Shown here: positions 1 through 12,763 of the stretch, in pieces
Position numbering within the stretch: position 1 is the first letter of the stretch
Layout of the letters: the number at the start of each line of letters is the position of its first letter
Origin: Armillaria gallica
Taxonomy: Eukaryota > Basidiomycota > Agaricomycetes > Agaricales > Physalacriaceae
Direction: 5' to 3'
DNA length: 64,000 nt
Assembly: GCA_037576215.1 (NCBI GenBank)
Contig: JBANDB010000006.1
Span: 4,960,001-5,024,000 of the forward strand
Program-made: the position numbers and the translations under genes
Notes under the pieces: generated by a model
Databases searched by the model: none
What the model saw: only the letters and a program-made list of their open reading frames with translations
Told to the model about the DNA's origin: nothing

Positions 1-3000
1 CACTAGGAATGCTCCATACCAGAAGAAAAGAGCAATGCAGAAGAAAACCGTGGACTCCGAGAATGCATATAACATGTTACTCCAGATAGCAGTCCTGTTA
101 GACAGGCGGAGTGGTTCTTCCAGGCTCGAAGCATATTGATTGCAACAATCGTCTTCCAGTGTAAGTGACGCAACAGTACGAATGGCACCGGCAGATTCGC
201 AGGCGACTTGTGCAGAGGCTTCACGGGCTTTCTTGGTTTTTTGGTCTTTCAGAACAACAACACGCTATGAAGCCAGTTATCAGTGGCGAAGGTTTTCCAT
301 GTAAACAGGCTTACAAAGCGAATGTATCCCGTAGACACGAGAAGAGGCGTAACCGCTGCAATGTGATCGGTATCCATTCTTAAGGATATCCATTGGACAT
401 ACCAAGACCGACAAGACCGACTTTCCAAACGAAGACTAACCCGAGAACGATGCCCCCAACGAGAGTAGAGATGCTCTGCACGATTCTGAGAGAAACTTAG
501 TTAATTATACTTAATCCAAGAAAGATGCTGACGTTGCGAGGGTAACACCAGCCAAACCGAACACTTTTTGAGGGTTTTCACTAAGGTTCGATACCAAACC
601 ACCAGTCTATGAAGAAAGTCACGACGGAGATCTGGGCACATTATGTGAGCAACTTACGCTGTGCTCGTCCTTATCGAAGTATTCAACTGCTCAGATTGTG
701 AGGCAGTAACATAAACATAGTAACTGACCAAACCTACTGTCTTGCCTCAGAATAGCCTTGAAACTCAGAGACTTCAGTTTTGACATCAACGCTGTAGCAG
801 AAGATGAATAGAAGTAATTCTGCATGCCCATACATAAGGCAGCGATGATGGCGATGATGAAGAACCTAGACTCGAAGTCAACGATATGGACTAGAGGAGT
901 ATGATTTACGCTGACCAAAGGGCGTTTCGGTCGCCAGAATGTCTGAGTTCCGAGCCTGAAAGCGAAAAGCCATCGATAGCCTTGGCTAAAGCATAGCATC
1001 AGCAGAGGCGGTTCATGAAGGTTGGAGGAAATACCATGAACCATAGACAATACCGTAGGCTGGATACACCATCCCACTCATACTACAAAAGATCGTGCCG
1101 AAAAAGTACTTCTTCCATTGTGACCTATTGATTTTACCCATTCGCTTGAAAAGATAATACATGCTATGTTCAGGCTCCTTGCCGTCGTCCCGGTCCCTCT
1201 TCTTCTGCTCCGAGATCTGGCTGGTAAGTGACTGGTCGGTATATCGCCTACGGAGGGTAACCTCCTCGCGCGCAACCTGTTCCATAGCCTTAGGTGTATC
1301 ATATTCGTCCTCGGTGTCCTCATCCGCAATGACAGTGGCTACTCTGTCACTTTCTCGAAGCTTCTGAGCTTGGACGAGGCGTGCATAGGCTCCTCCCTCT
1401 CTTTGAAGCAGTTCCTGGTGGGTCCCATGTTCGACGATCAGTCCATCTCCCATGACATATATGATATCGGCATCTTTGATCGTCGAGAGACGGTGAGCAA
1501 TGGTGATAGTTGTACGTCCTAAAAACAATAAATCATTTTCAGTTGAGGCATAGACAGAATTATTTCTGACTTACCAGCTGCAGCCTTGTCCAGGGCGTCC
1601 TGCACGATTCCTTCACTTCGAGTGTCCAAAGCACTAGTTGCCTCGTCGAGAAGAAGGATGCGAGGGTCCGACACGATAGCTCTGGCAATAGCAACACGTT
1701 GCTTCTGACCACCACTAAGTAGGAATCCTCGCTCGCCAACCACGGTATCATAGCCCAGAGGTAGATTAGTTATGAAGCCATCAGCGTTAGCCTTGATACA
1801 TGCTTCCTTGATCAATGCAAACTTCTCCTCCTCGGAGGCGCTTTCATATTTAGTTCCAAAGAGTCCGTACGCGACGTTGCTTTTGATCGTGGTGGAGAAT
1901 AGTGTTGGCTCTTGTGATACCAGTCCGATCTGTGAACGGAGCCATCTGAGATTGAGAGATTTCAAATCCCGTCCGTCCAATTTCACAAGACCAGATGAAG
2001 GATCATAGAATCGTTCTATCAGAGAAATCACTGTCGACTTGCCAGATCCGGAAGCACCGACGAGAGCAGTGGCTTTACCGGCTCGGAAGGTGAGGTTGAT
2101 CCCTTTCATGACTGGGATGTCGGGGCGTGAAGGATAATTGAAGTGAACATTCCTGAGCACGACTTCGCCGATTACGGTTTCTGGCTTTTCACCGCTAGGA
2201 TCTGCAGAATCGATGTCTGGCACACGGTCGATTGTAGCATAAAGTTTAGCGGCGGCGCCAAGTCCGCGAGAGATGGCTAGAGAATTTTAATGTATATACA
2301 GTCAAAAAGGCATGATGCATACATACCTTGCATTTCGGATCCTAACAATATCAATGAGAAAGAACCAATTAGGATCGCCATGAAGACGTTGATGACAATA
2401 CCAGGGTCAGCTATGGGCAAAAACTTTAATACTTGTAGTCATTTCGAGTTTTCAATGTTGCGGACGCACCATCCCCTCGCAAGATGAGGGTCGTACCGAA
2501 TGAAAAGGCTAATAGAGAGGTGAGCAGAGAAGACAACGATGGGGCCTATTTTCGTACGCACCCAAGGCATAGGTTGAATAGATGCAGAAAAAGACGATAG
2601 CGAGACTTCCGCCCGTCCATATCGCGGATTTGACATCGACCACCTTTGACTTCTCGACGTGCTGATCGTACAAGCTTGATAGAATTTGCTGCGCGCCAAA
2701 GGCATGTGCAGTTCGAACAGTAGAGATGACCTCTTCAGCAATACTGCCAGCATCTGCAGTGTACTTTAGAGAAAGTCTGGTGGAAAGTCAACACCGGGCA
2801 AATCATGCATCATTGGGCGTACTGTGTGTATTTGGATATGGCCTTGTTCATAGCCGCCCCCGTGATAGTAAGACAGGGCAACAAAGATGTCAAAGCAAGA
2901 GCCAGACGCCAACTTCGAACATAGGCCAATATAAAACCAGTAGCAAAGCCGGACAAGCAAAACACCGCTTTGGCAACCTTCTCGGACATTCCCTCCTGCA

Positions 3001-3824
3001 CCAGATCTAGCAAAGCGCTCACTAAAGATATAAGGAGAAAGAGAGCGAATAGAAGCTCACGGGTGTCGGTCTGAATCCGAGTAGCAACCTCTCCCGCTCC
3101 GACTTCGTCAAAAAAGGGGATGTCCTGGCGTAAAACCGCTCGCAGATAACATTCCCGAATACGCTTTGCATTGACCTCTGCAGTATAATTCCATACATAC
3201 ATATAGAAATAGGTGCAGACGAACGTGCCGATACCTTAAAATCCCTATGAACCAAGAAAACCTATGTTGCTGAGAACACATACCTATAGCGACCAGATAG
3301 AGCGCGTCCTTGGATGCCACATGGCGAAACGATGCCGCGACAGTAGGTAAATCGTTTATAGCCTGTTGATTGCCCTGGCCGGCATTGTTAACGAGAGAGT
3401 GGAATACGACGAATTCATTGCTGAGGTTCCCAAAGAGCAGTGACATCAACGGCTATCGAGGAGGGAAAGTTATGAATTAAAGAGTATGAATGCGAACACA
3501 AGACACACTTGAGCTGCTCCAGCTGCTGCTGCTGCAACCAAAGCAATTCCGTCACTGATAAGTTCAAATTTCGTGGAGAACCTGCCAGAGTCTCAGCTGC
3601 AGTACAGTAAAATGCTACAAACATAGGCACCTGAAAAGCTTCGTGAAGGACACAGAAGGTGCCTCGGGCTCCGAGGGTGGGGCGATGACGACGTCTGAGC
3701 CTTTCTCATCAGTGTCGATAGATTCGGTGAGTTTCCAACGACTGAACCAGCCCTCTTTCTTTGGGTTTGGGCCAGTAATATCGGTAAACTTTTCTTGGAC
3801 AGTGTTGGGTTCCGAATCGGACAT
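1..3824 (-). CDS. ABC multidrug transporter, full-size ABCB/MDR type (partial, runs off left edge)
   Basis: ATP-driven exporter of the ABCB (P-glycoprotein, Ste6/Mdr1-like) family, expected in the plasma membrane. Translation starts at 3824 with a charged cytosolic tail ([12 protein letters not shown]), followed by the first transmembrane domain in short exons (about 3640-2290). The first nucleotide-binding domain (about 2223-1380) shows Walker [10 protein letters not shown], a Q-loop (VSQEPTLF), signature LSGGQKQR, Walker [13 protein letters not shown] and the H-loop AHRLSTI. A charged linker (about 1380-1180) leads into the start of the second transmembrane domain, so the second ATPase half lies left of the window. 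At least eight introns of about 50 to 60 bases interrupt the gene. No motif residue is missing in the visible half. The family is certain; the substrate cannot be told from sequence. Confidence 0.93.
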
Positions 3825-6052
3825 CTTGGCGAACAGTGGAGGCTGATTTTACAGCGGACCTGAAGGCCTTTTATAGAATGAAACAAGATGTAAACAAACG
3901 AAGGTGTACGTGATGTAATCGGCAGCGAAGAATAGTAGTAGTCATTCTGACTCGAGCATTTTGATGGCAATCACGGCGGCCGGGGCGGCAACCAATATTT
4001 TCAGGCAGGCACGGGAGTACTATGCGGACCGTCACTCTGTAGCTTTCGTGGACTCCCTGCCCTTCGTGGGTATCGATTTGTGACTGATGGCCTAGCGGTC
4101 CTGTCGCCACTGACGTACAGGCAAGGAGATTTTGTGTCCTGTTTGTACTGGGACACATGCCAGAGCCCGTCCGAGCTTGAGGGCGAGAAAACATACAATG
4201 TCTGTTCTATTCATTAGTATTTAATATTCAGAGTCAGCATGCCTTCGGGTCCAGAGTCACCCCTTTTGTGATTGCTGTGCTTTGTGAGGTGATGCATGGA
4301 GGAAAAAGAACTTCAACACAACACACAACGCGTCGCGGTCGGCGCTCCTCGCTTAGATCAGGCCTGTTTTGTTCGGACACTTCGGAGTTTGAAGTTGAAA
4401 GTCCGCAGAGAGTAAACCGGGCCAGCCACCAATGCCGCAGAATCCGAGTCCACCCTCCTCATAACCCGGACGACGACGCGTGAATTTTGACAATTCAGTC
4501 TTTCTATCACACACCGACCCCTAGCCTGTGTCTCTAGCCATTTGCATCCCTTACCGAAATTCTCGAAGCCCCGATAACAAGACTCTTTAGGGAACTTGAT
4601 TTCTCTATCTAGTATCACCCGGAGGCATAAAACGTTCGTGTCTGGGTACAATGACGCCAGATCGATATATAGTATCGATGAGTACTTGGAAGCAATCTCC
4701 GAGTTCATGACTACAGCAACGCCTTCGGTATATGTTCTCCACGCCGTACGAATTGAGTTCGACGACACGGCCCTCGGTTTTACTTGCAGGCAGCTAGCTA
4801 CCCATGGGTCTATGGGGCGCCCTTATTGAAGTTGTCTTTTCACTTCCTGCCTTGGATTTATTGCAGCTGGAAGCTCCGTGATTCTCCAATGACGAAGTTT
4901 TCCCCCGCTTACTTTGCGCTACGCCAATCTGCAGCGTTATGTCCATCGAACAAATGGGAATCAGATCGGACCGAGGTCTTCCTCCTTGACCTTATTCCTT
5001 GAAGGTCGCTCTACATGGAATTATTGGGCTGAATCGATATGGCAGGAAGAATAGTCCTTTGAATTATAGTGCATGTTTTCTTCAGACCCTGCATAAACCT
5101 ATGCTCACACATCGAATAGTCGTCGTTGAAAAGGTCACTCTGGAAACTCAAGTTATTATCACATCTAAGCTTTAATATGAAGTGCGAGGGAAAGCGACAT
5201 GGTTTGTTCAATACCAGGATCCGATAGAAAAAGGCCACCACCACGAAAGGTAATTATGCGACAGTCAGGGCGTTCAATTTCTTCATTACGGTTTATTTCA
5301 TGACTGAATTTAGTATTTCCGGACGTAACACTTTCGCCGGTGTGGTTGCGACACCGCTGGAAACTCTTGCGGGGTGATCTTGTCGAATTACATGCTGCAG
5401 GAGTAGAAGATGTGACACTCAATCCACGAGTAACCATACGCCTAATATTTCCAGAATTGCGTGTGTGATCATCTGACCTCTTCACGACCTTCCACGAGGC
5501 GCCTAGCCTGCGTTCTGGCGTTGTCCTCATAGGAGCGTCCACGCGGGTGAGAAGGAATCGCGATCTTGGAGTGAGATTGGGAAATCGGGCGGTAAATGCT
5601 CGGCGTCGGTAGTGTTTGTCTTACGACTTGGTGTATATGCAACAAAGACTCGGATGCCGCGGACACAACGATAAGCATAGGACAATGTGGTGGTGCGGAG
5701 GGGTGGAGGGGACACACCAGGACTTCGAATTCCCTATTGTTTGAATGTGCACCAACGCACTTCTTATGCAGTATGTAGGCAACGCATAGGAATCGGAGTC
5801 ACTCATCTCTTCGGAGGATATCGAATAATTGGCCCAGACCAACAATTTGAGTCTTAACTTACCTTCCATTCTGCTGCACTGAATGTACGATAAATCGCCT
5901 CTGTTGACTTCCAGGTCGAAGATCGGTACGTATTGTAATGCATGCTAATCGTCTTAGGAAGAATCATAAAGTAAATTAGTAGGAATCTAAAATCTACATG
6001 TCAAACAATACAGCTCGTTCTAGCAAGATCGTTACTGTCCTCTAGGGTATCA
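3825..6052. other. Intergenic, no supported gene
   Basis: This is the upstream region of the ABC transporter and the downstream region of the MFS gene. Only short open frames occur, the longest 136 codons at 4358-4768 on the minus strand. None shows a recognisable motif or splices into a longer frame. I see no repeat or RNA gene here. Confidence 0.5.
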
Positions 6053-8253
6053 TTATGCTGCCTTCTCTCCTTGAGCGGCCTCTGCCTCAAGCTGTTTCTC
6101 AATTTCTAGGTCCTACAGCTATCGTTAGCTCATAACCTGCGAAACCACGCGAATCACTCACAATACAAGGCGCGAACTTGCTATGCCTCCTGATCTGTTT
6201 GCCGAATTTGTAAAAGAGGAAGGGACTGGGCGCTAGCACCACACCAATCAGACCGACTAACGTAGACGCCCAATTAATGCCCAACTATATATAATGAGTA
6301 AGTTTGATAAAGAGAGATGGATATCCTTACATTGTGATACATCTGGACGGTGAAAAGGGGGAAGGCGGCGGCTACAAGAGACCGCACGATGGTGTTCGCG
6401 GCAAACGCAGACGCAGCATGGATCCTAGAGGAATGTGTGAGCAACGAAGGGAGTTCAAAAAGTAGTTAATGTTAACATACAAGTACACGTCCAGTAGATA
6501 GCTCTGTCACAGTGTCGTATCGTCATTGAGTTTCAGTATATCATCAGAGGATATAAGACGCACCAAGAATGACATGAATATTAGGCTTATACTAGCCCCG
6601 ATGAAGATCGTGCTGATGGCAGGAACATACCAATGGATGCTCGCGTACTGGCCTGTCCATCCCAGCCAAAAGGCGCCCACTATAAGACACGGTGCACCTA
6701 TCATCGCACCATAGAGCCGTTCTTCGGGTGGAGGAAACCCCTTCCACTTCCGCACCAACCCTGGATAGTGCAGGGAACAGAGAATATTGATCACAGCACC
6801 CAGTGTTGTACCAATCCCGACACCAATGAAGATCAACCCGTTCTCCCAAAGGGTGAAGCCACGCGTCTCGATGAAAATGATCGGAATAGCTTCAAACACT
6901 ATCAATGATGTCGCACGTTAGTAAAACATGAAGCGGTTTCAACAGGATCCTTACATGTGTATAGAACAGCATATACGACTGAAATGTAGACTGTAACAAG
7001 AACGAGAATGGGTTCCAGCATAAGCATCTTAAACGGCCGGTAAAGCGTCCGCTGTGATATTCCTTTCAGTGACCAATCTTCCATTTCATGACTGGCAAAT
7101 AGGTGGGCATTGTTTTCGGGGTCCTCCTTTCTAAGACGCTTAACCTGTGATTTTGGTTAATGAGTTTCAGTCGGGACGTGCCAAGGGTGATGCAACTCGC
7201 CTTTTTCAGTAAAAGCACCGAGGCATTAGTTTCAGGAAGGAAGATGGCAGCGACGGCAGTGCATGCGCCTGCAAACATCATCATCACCCAGTATATCCAT
7301 CTCCATGTGACTGAGCTGCTGGCGATACTAGCTTGATGGTTAGATCGCTTGACGACAAGTCGAGGCCATAAACTTACAAGCCACCAACGAGAGGCCCGAG
7401 CACAGGTCCAAGGAAGACGCTCGTAGCAAAGAGGCTGGCTGCAGGACCTCGACCGATCGCGGGCCATATGTCGGCAAATATACCTAAGGACATCATACAC
7501 GTGGTTAGGGCGAGGCAAGCGGGCTAGAAGGGCTTCATTCTACCTCCATCAACGGCAAGGGGCGCTACACCAAAGAAGCCTGAGAAGAATCGGCAAACTA
7601 ATAGCGACTCAATATTATGAGCCAGAGCCTGTCCGAGATGAAACAAGATGTACGCGAACATCGCTCCCAATATGACGGGACGTCTACCGTATAGCTCACT
7701 ACCAGGTCCCCAGAAGGTTGGCTGAGTTCAACAATTAGAAAAGCCAATTAGAAATTAGACGCGCGCGTACCCCAATTGCAAGTCCCAGTAAGAAAAGAGT
7801 CACAATTGAATAGGCAGTTTCGCTGTTGATGTTGAATACGCGTACTGTCTCTGCGAAGGCTGATGTGGGAGCTGAAGATGCGAAAGAACTAAAGAGAAAG
7901 AATGGTTTAACAAATGCAACAATAAGGAGGACAAAAGACTATACGCACACAGATAACGCCAAATTAACACTAACAATAGTGACGACCCATTTCTTGCTAT
8001 CCGGCCAATTTTGAGGGTTCTGGGGATCGTCTGGACCGTCCCATGTTACCATGTTGGGGTCGACATAAGCTGTATGAGATATATGATTAACAACACTTGG
8101 AAGACGAGAATAAATCACCTTACATTCAGAGTCGTTAGGAAATTTCTGTCCTTTAGCTTTAGTTTCCGCCGCCACTGGAAGCGCAGGCGAGGAACGCGTC
8201 GCGTCAAGAGCAGTCATGGAAGAGCGCGGAGTCGGGTTCATGTTCATAGCCAC
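6053..8253 (-). CDS. MFS drug:H+ antiporter, DHA1 (TPO1/FLU1-like) family
   Basis: Proton-coupled exporter of the major facilitator superfamily, expected in the plasma membrane. The product begins at or near 8253 ([12 protein letters not shown]) with a hydrophilic tail containing the family hallmark [19 protein letters not shown] just before the first transmembrane helix. Further exons (about 7930-6500) give the remaining helices, including the intracellular loop near 7150-7080. The C-terminus joins [18 protein letters not shown] at about 6170, across one short intron, to the acidic tail [14 protein letters not shown] and a TAA at 6053-6055. The tail FGKxIRxxSKFAPC is typical of basidiomycete DHA1 transporters. 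About nine short introns are present. It lies in tandem with the ABC exporter, so two efflux pumps are neighbours. Substrate unknown. Confidence 0.9.
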
Positions 8254-9293
8254 CTAAGGATGACGAACCTCAAAGTTTGTGTACGAGGGGAGCACCACAA
8301 GGCAGATCGGCGAAGCGAAGTTCTTTATATGAGCGCTGTTCGCAGCGCCATGATGAAAAGCCAAATACAAACGGAAACCACGTTCGGGATGGATCCACCG
8401 TTGAAGCGCGTTCTCGAAGGCAAGTCTCCGGCTCTAATGATGCCGAATACCCGATATTGCGGAGGTGACAGTTGAAAAAACGGCGAAACATGTGAAAAAT
8501 AGTTCCACGGGAAAGCTCGGGAAAGTCATTATCATCGTCAGATAAGATGAGCTACCGCATGCAAGCCCGCGTAAAATGAGATGACTATCACCTTCCGTGG
8601 GCCCTGAGGCTGAGCGCTGAGCACTTTACCAGTGCATCTAAGGAGGGGGCATGGTGCGGCGTCGTAGGTTCATATCCGAGATCAATGGAGATCCTTACTA
8701 GCCTCGAGGTCTGGCACCTTGCTTTGGGTGAATAGCTTGTATGAAGGGGAGCATGATGCGGCGTCAGACCCGAGTACTGTCGGGCTAGTAGGAGGAAGGT
8801 CTTAATGCAGCGGTCGACTCCGAGCCCTTGATGTCACCGCGCGGTTGTAGGAAGATAACCCAATTGCCCTAGACACAACCTAGACACATGTAAGTGTTGT
8901 CGACACAGCATCCACTATCACCGGCGTTTGCTATCCATTGTACAACCCTCACAGACCGGCCCAAGAAGGCGAAAAGTGACATCGAAGGACCGGATGAGAG
9001 GACATGGTATTATGCCAGAGCATTTCCACTAGCATATAGCACATGGTGCGAAATACTAAGCTGGATTGAAACCCCACGAAGACGACGATAGGCACCAGTG
9101 TGATAGGAACAGTCGGAGAGAGACGTAACAATGCACATGATGCTCTTCATGGTGAATTGTCAACTCGGGGCCACCTGCCATCCAAATGTGAAGGCATGCG
9201 CCTAGGGAGCGATTCGAACACGACGTCTACCATGGTCCACGACACTGACCGCACACTAAGCTATTTTACTCACTTTTCTCGTGGACAAGGTCG
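8254..9293. other. Upstream region of the MFS gene, no gene seen
   Basis: No coding frame is supported. A GC-rich stretch contains two imperfect copies of a roughly 19-base word (GGGGGCATGGTGCGGCGTC at about 8646 and a near copy at about 8746), about 100 bases apart in direct orientation. Their meaning is unknown. Confidence 0.4.
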
Positions 9294-10771
9294 TGACGCA
9301 GCCAGGGGGGGTGGGGGTTGGAAATAAAATCCCCGACATGACCTACATTTTCGTGTTTAAGCGAACCCCCCTCCCCCCCCCCTTTCCTCCCTTCCTACCA
9401 TATATAGTAATTATATCTCCATAGTAGGTACGATTTGTAATGCTATTGTAATCATTTTGACCATGTGAATCTCTCAGGGACTTAGGTAATAGGCGGTGAC
9501 ACATCATAGCTTTTTTAAAGTGAAAAACAGACTACGAAATGTATGTGCGATGCTAAATATCTTCATTTTTAACATAGATGCTAGTTTCCCAATGGCACCC
9601 GCAAGTAGTGTTGCCACGGCTCGACTTCGGATGACTCGGCTTCTGGATGGCTCCGGAGTCAGAGCAAATCTTTGACTTCGGCTCGACTTGGCTTCAAGCC
9701 ACCGACTTTTGCCGAGTCATTGAGTCCATACCCGAATAGGAAGGTGAAAGAAGAGAACTATAATGATAAGAGAGAATCTAAGTCTTGCTCCCTCTGATGC
9801 ACATCTAAAATGATAATCATGATTCAATCTTCTCATAAATACCTTTCTGAGTTCAATAGGGCAAGGTAGAAATAGTTGTTCCAAAAGTGGATTGACTTCG
9901 GCCGGCCTGAAGCCATCAGAGTCGAGCCGTTTGAGGCCGAAGTCATTTTGATGACTCGGCTCAGTCCAACTTCGACTCCGCTCGACTTCTCGGCGACTCG
10001 AAGCCGAGTCGTGGGTAGTGTTGCCACAAGACCCCTCAAAATGCCTATATATGGTAGGTAAGGTTTCGTATTTAAGGTTGCTACCCCCCTACCCTCTGTC
10101 CGGGATTTAATTTCCAACCCCCCTTGGACGTAGCAATCAGTTTTTGTGATGCCAAATTTTACACATGGGCTCGACAATAAGTATACCGTATTGTATTGGG
10201 TATCTTCGGTACTGGTCCAACAAACTTCGCATTTGGACAATCTACTCTCAGTGCACAACGTTGGTGAAATGCACAAGTTGCACTTCATGTCGGGTGACAC
10301 CGGGCGATTAATTCTGATTTTATGTAAAATCTCTGCCAAGCTCGCACTTTTGCAAGAGGGGCGCGCGGCTAAAATCCGGCAAAGGGGGTAGGGGGGAGGG
10401 GGAGGGGTGCCGACCTTAAACACGAAACTGACTTACCTTATATAGCAGTTTGATACGACCTCATGAGGCATTGAGTCAATAAATTGATCAAAATGTAACC
10501 CTTTGAACGTTCTAATACACATTCTAGCCTTTTTGCGTTACTGGAAAGGTGCTGAAATCAGTTGCCGCGAGGCCCGGCATGTACCCGGCAACTAGCCAGA
10601 AGTTGCCGCCAACAAATACTATGACTAAGCGTCCCAAATATAGCTATATTACTACCCTATATGGAAGGAGGGGAGGGGAGGGGGGGTGGGGCCAGTCCTT
10701 AAACGCGAAAATGTAGGTCACGTCGGCTATTTTACGTCCGCGCCCCTCTTGCCTTTTTGTGCACACTTCGG
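9294..10771. mobile_element. Non-autonomous DNA element(s) with nested inverted repeats
   Basis: Four related segments of about 90 to 125 bases lie here. A (about 9294-9415, plus sense) and D (about 10645-10771, minus sense) are inverted copies sharing TGACCTACATTTTCG, GTTTAAG, a long C or G tract and a CCATATA end. B (10046-10133, minus sense) and C (about 10343-10447, plus sense) form a second inverted pair sharing an ACCTTAAA..ACGAAAC..TTACC..ATATAG core next to a G-rich tract. The order A+, B-, C+, D- fits either one 1.48-kb element with terminal and subterminal inverted repeats, or two tandem MITE-like elements. There is no transposase frame; the longest open frame is a 196-codon shadow without motifs. 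Target-site duplications could not be fixed by eye. Confidence 0.6.
9605..10027. repeat. GACTCGG-rich insert flanked by a 13-base direct repeat
   Basis: The word GTAGTGTTGCCAC occurs at 9605-9617 and again at 10015-10027. Just inside each copy lie rough inverted arrays of the words CTCGACTTCGG, GACTCGGC and GAAGCCGAGTC. The block sits inside the larger inverted-repeat element, which suggests a nested insertion. The 13-base repeat could be a target duplication or part of the element ends. No open frame of interest is found. Confidence 0.5.
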
Positions 10772-10875
10772 CTGCCCTTGAAATCTCATCTTTCCGGTGT
10801 GAATGCAAACTTGTTACTGATAATTATTGACTTCCCTCAACCTACAAAATTCGACATCTACTTCAAACTACAATT

Positions 10876-12393
10876 TTAAGCAACGCTCCCAAAGAAAGTG
10901 CTCAACACCTCCCAATACCTACCCGTATTATCAATCATAGGAAGATGCCCTGCCTGTGGAATTTCTTGATAGACAATGTCACCACCTTTCTCTGCCCGGT
11001 GCTCCTTGAGTGCTTTCAACCCCTTACCGACATTTCCGCCGCCATCCAAATCTCCTGCGATAAGCAACGTCTTGACCTTACAGTCGTCTAGCCCATCCGC
11101 ATAGAGATCATATTCCATCAAAGCACTCGCACCCAACGCGAAACCGTCCAAATCCGTACCCTCTATCATCTCTTCTATCGCTTGTCGTCTGGGGTATATT
11201 ATTGCCGATCCATCTGGAAACCACCGTGGGACTGTGATATTTGCGAGCTCTTTCATGCCCTTCTCCTTCGCTGTGGCAATCCGTCCCTCCCACGCCTCTT
11301 TGTTTCCGGCAGGCGTCTTTGCAGATGTATCGCATGCGACGATACTCTTCGTGAGATGCGGAAATTGGGTGCCAAAGCTGAGAGCGACGGCGCCACCTTG
11401 AGATACTCCAATAACACTGTGCACCTGCTTTATCCCGAGGGACGCAAGGACGTGAGCGACGTCCTGCGCGAGGATCGGCATGGTGCAGGGCTCAGATAAC
11501 GGGGAGACAGAGGCACCGTGTCCGCGTTGATCGTGCAAGAGTATGTTAAATGCACGTGGAGGCGCGAGGAGGTACGTGAGGAGGGGATTCCAGAGGGTGG
11601 TATTAGTCAGTAAGGAGTTGCAAAAGACGAGCCAAGGCGCAGAAGGTGAGACGATGTAAGTTTTGGCATAGATATAATGCGAGGGAGATGATGACAAGGA
11701 TATCTTGTGCTACAGGCCGAGGGGGTAAGCATGGTAAGCAAAGAAGTTAAATAGGATAGCACCTCTTGCTCATCTGCAGGCCACGGAACGAGATCATCGC
11801 TACCTCCACCAACATCAAGCGAAACAAGGAACCGAGAGACCATGTTGTACGTAGCAACTACTGCGGCGGCTTCAACGAACAGATCGTCATCATCTCCAAG
11901 GTTCTTCTTGAGCGCATCGGTCACCTCAGGCAACACCTTGACCTTGGTAGTGCTCTCTTGCGCGAAAGCCAGTGCGCTTCTCTGCAAAACACTCAAGACT
12001 CCCCCTTCAGTGGGTAACCGAGACGTATCGCGTATTACTAGCAGCTGATCTGTCGTCAGTCCAGCAGATCTCCCTACATGTTCATGGTGAATCCATTCAT
12101 AAGCTGCATGGTTGTGTGCTGCAACGCGAAGGATCTAGTGGATCTATTCAGTATTAATTGAAATAGAAGCTTTGAAAACGTGCCATGAGTTCTCTAACAT
12201 CACCAGAGAGCCTTCCCCTGGTTCGTATTGCTCCGAGGAGAGAATTCCAGCCCTGAGCTACTGGCGGTACATGGAGAAGGGTACCGTCGAGGGCGGTCAG
12301 TCCTCTTGCACCCCGTCTTTCACGAATGACATCGGCGATAGGAGAGGTGCCCACTGGAGGATACCGACCTGGGACGAGTCGAGAGCTGGGCAT
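10876..12393 (-). CDS. Fusion: carboxymuconolactone decarboxylase-like domain + alpha/beta hydrolase (enol-lactonase-like)
   Basis: The N-terminal part (12393 to about 11760, three exons) matches the carboxymuconolactone decarboxylase/AhpD-like fold: RERRGARGLTALDGTLLH, then VAQGWNSLLGAIR, VRELM, ILRVAAHNHAAYEWIHHEH. After a short intron (GTGCTATCC..CCTGTAG, about 11705-11758) the frame continues without a stop from DEQE into HKISLSSSPSHYIY and a complete alpha/beta hydrolase resembling 3-oxoadipate enol-lactonase. That part has an oxyanion region (VFCNSLLTNTTLW), HDQRGHG, nucleophile elbow GVSQGG, acid AGDLDGG and catalytic His in QAGHLPM; stop at 10876. In bacteria these activities are consecutive steps of the beta-ketoadipate pathway. 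The CMD part lacks an obvious CxxC, so it belongs to the non-peroxidase type. The substrate is inferred only from family. An ATG at 11697 could start the hydrolase alone, but the splice join is clean. Confidence 0.85.
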
Positions 12394-12763
12394 AGCGGAG
12401 AAATGTGGGGAAAGACCGTGGTTCGGATACCTTTATTAAGATTGCCCACACGGAATAACCTTATACCGTTTCGATCATTTGTCAAGGTGCACTGCCACTG
12501 CGGCTCCTCCCGAGACAGTCTGAATGATAATACATAAGACCAATTTATGCCTTTATTCGACCACGAAACGCGAAAGACTACATAGAAGGGGGTGCCAAGG
12601 GCGCACAGAAAGGTCTAGTATCTATGTGAACATTGCTAACCATAACGCCTCTCTATAAGACTATAATCTGAAACGTTGTTCTCCTCAAATGAAGGAATTC
12701 TCCCAGGCGCGTACATATACGATCCACTGTCACACCTATCATGACTCCAATCAGACACAGAGT

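Noticed and set aside
8655..8690. tRNA-like B box (GGTTCATATCC)
   Set aside because: No matching A box, acceptor stem or anticodon arm could be drawn.
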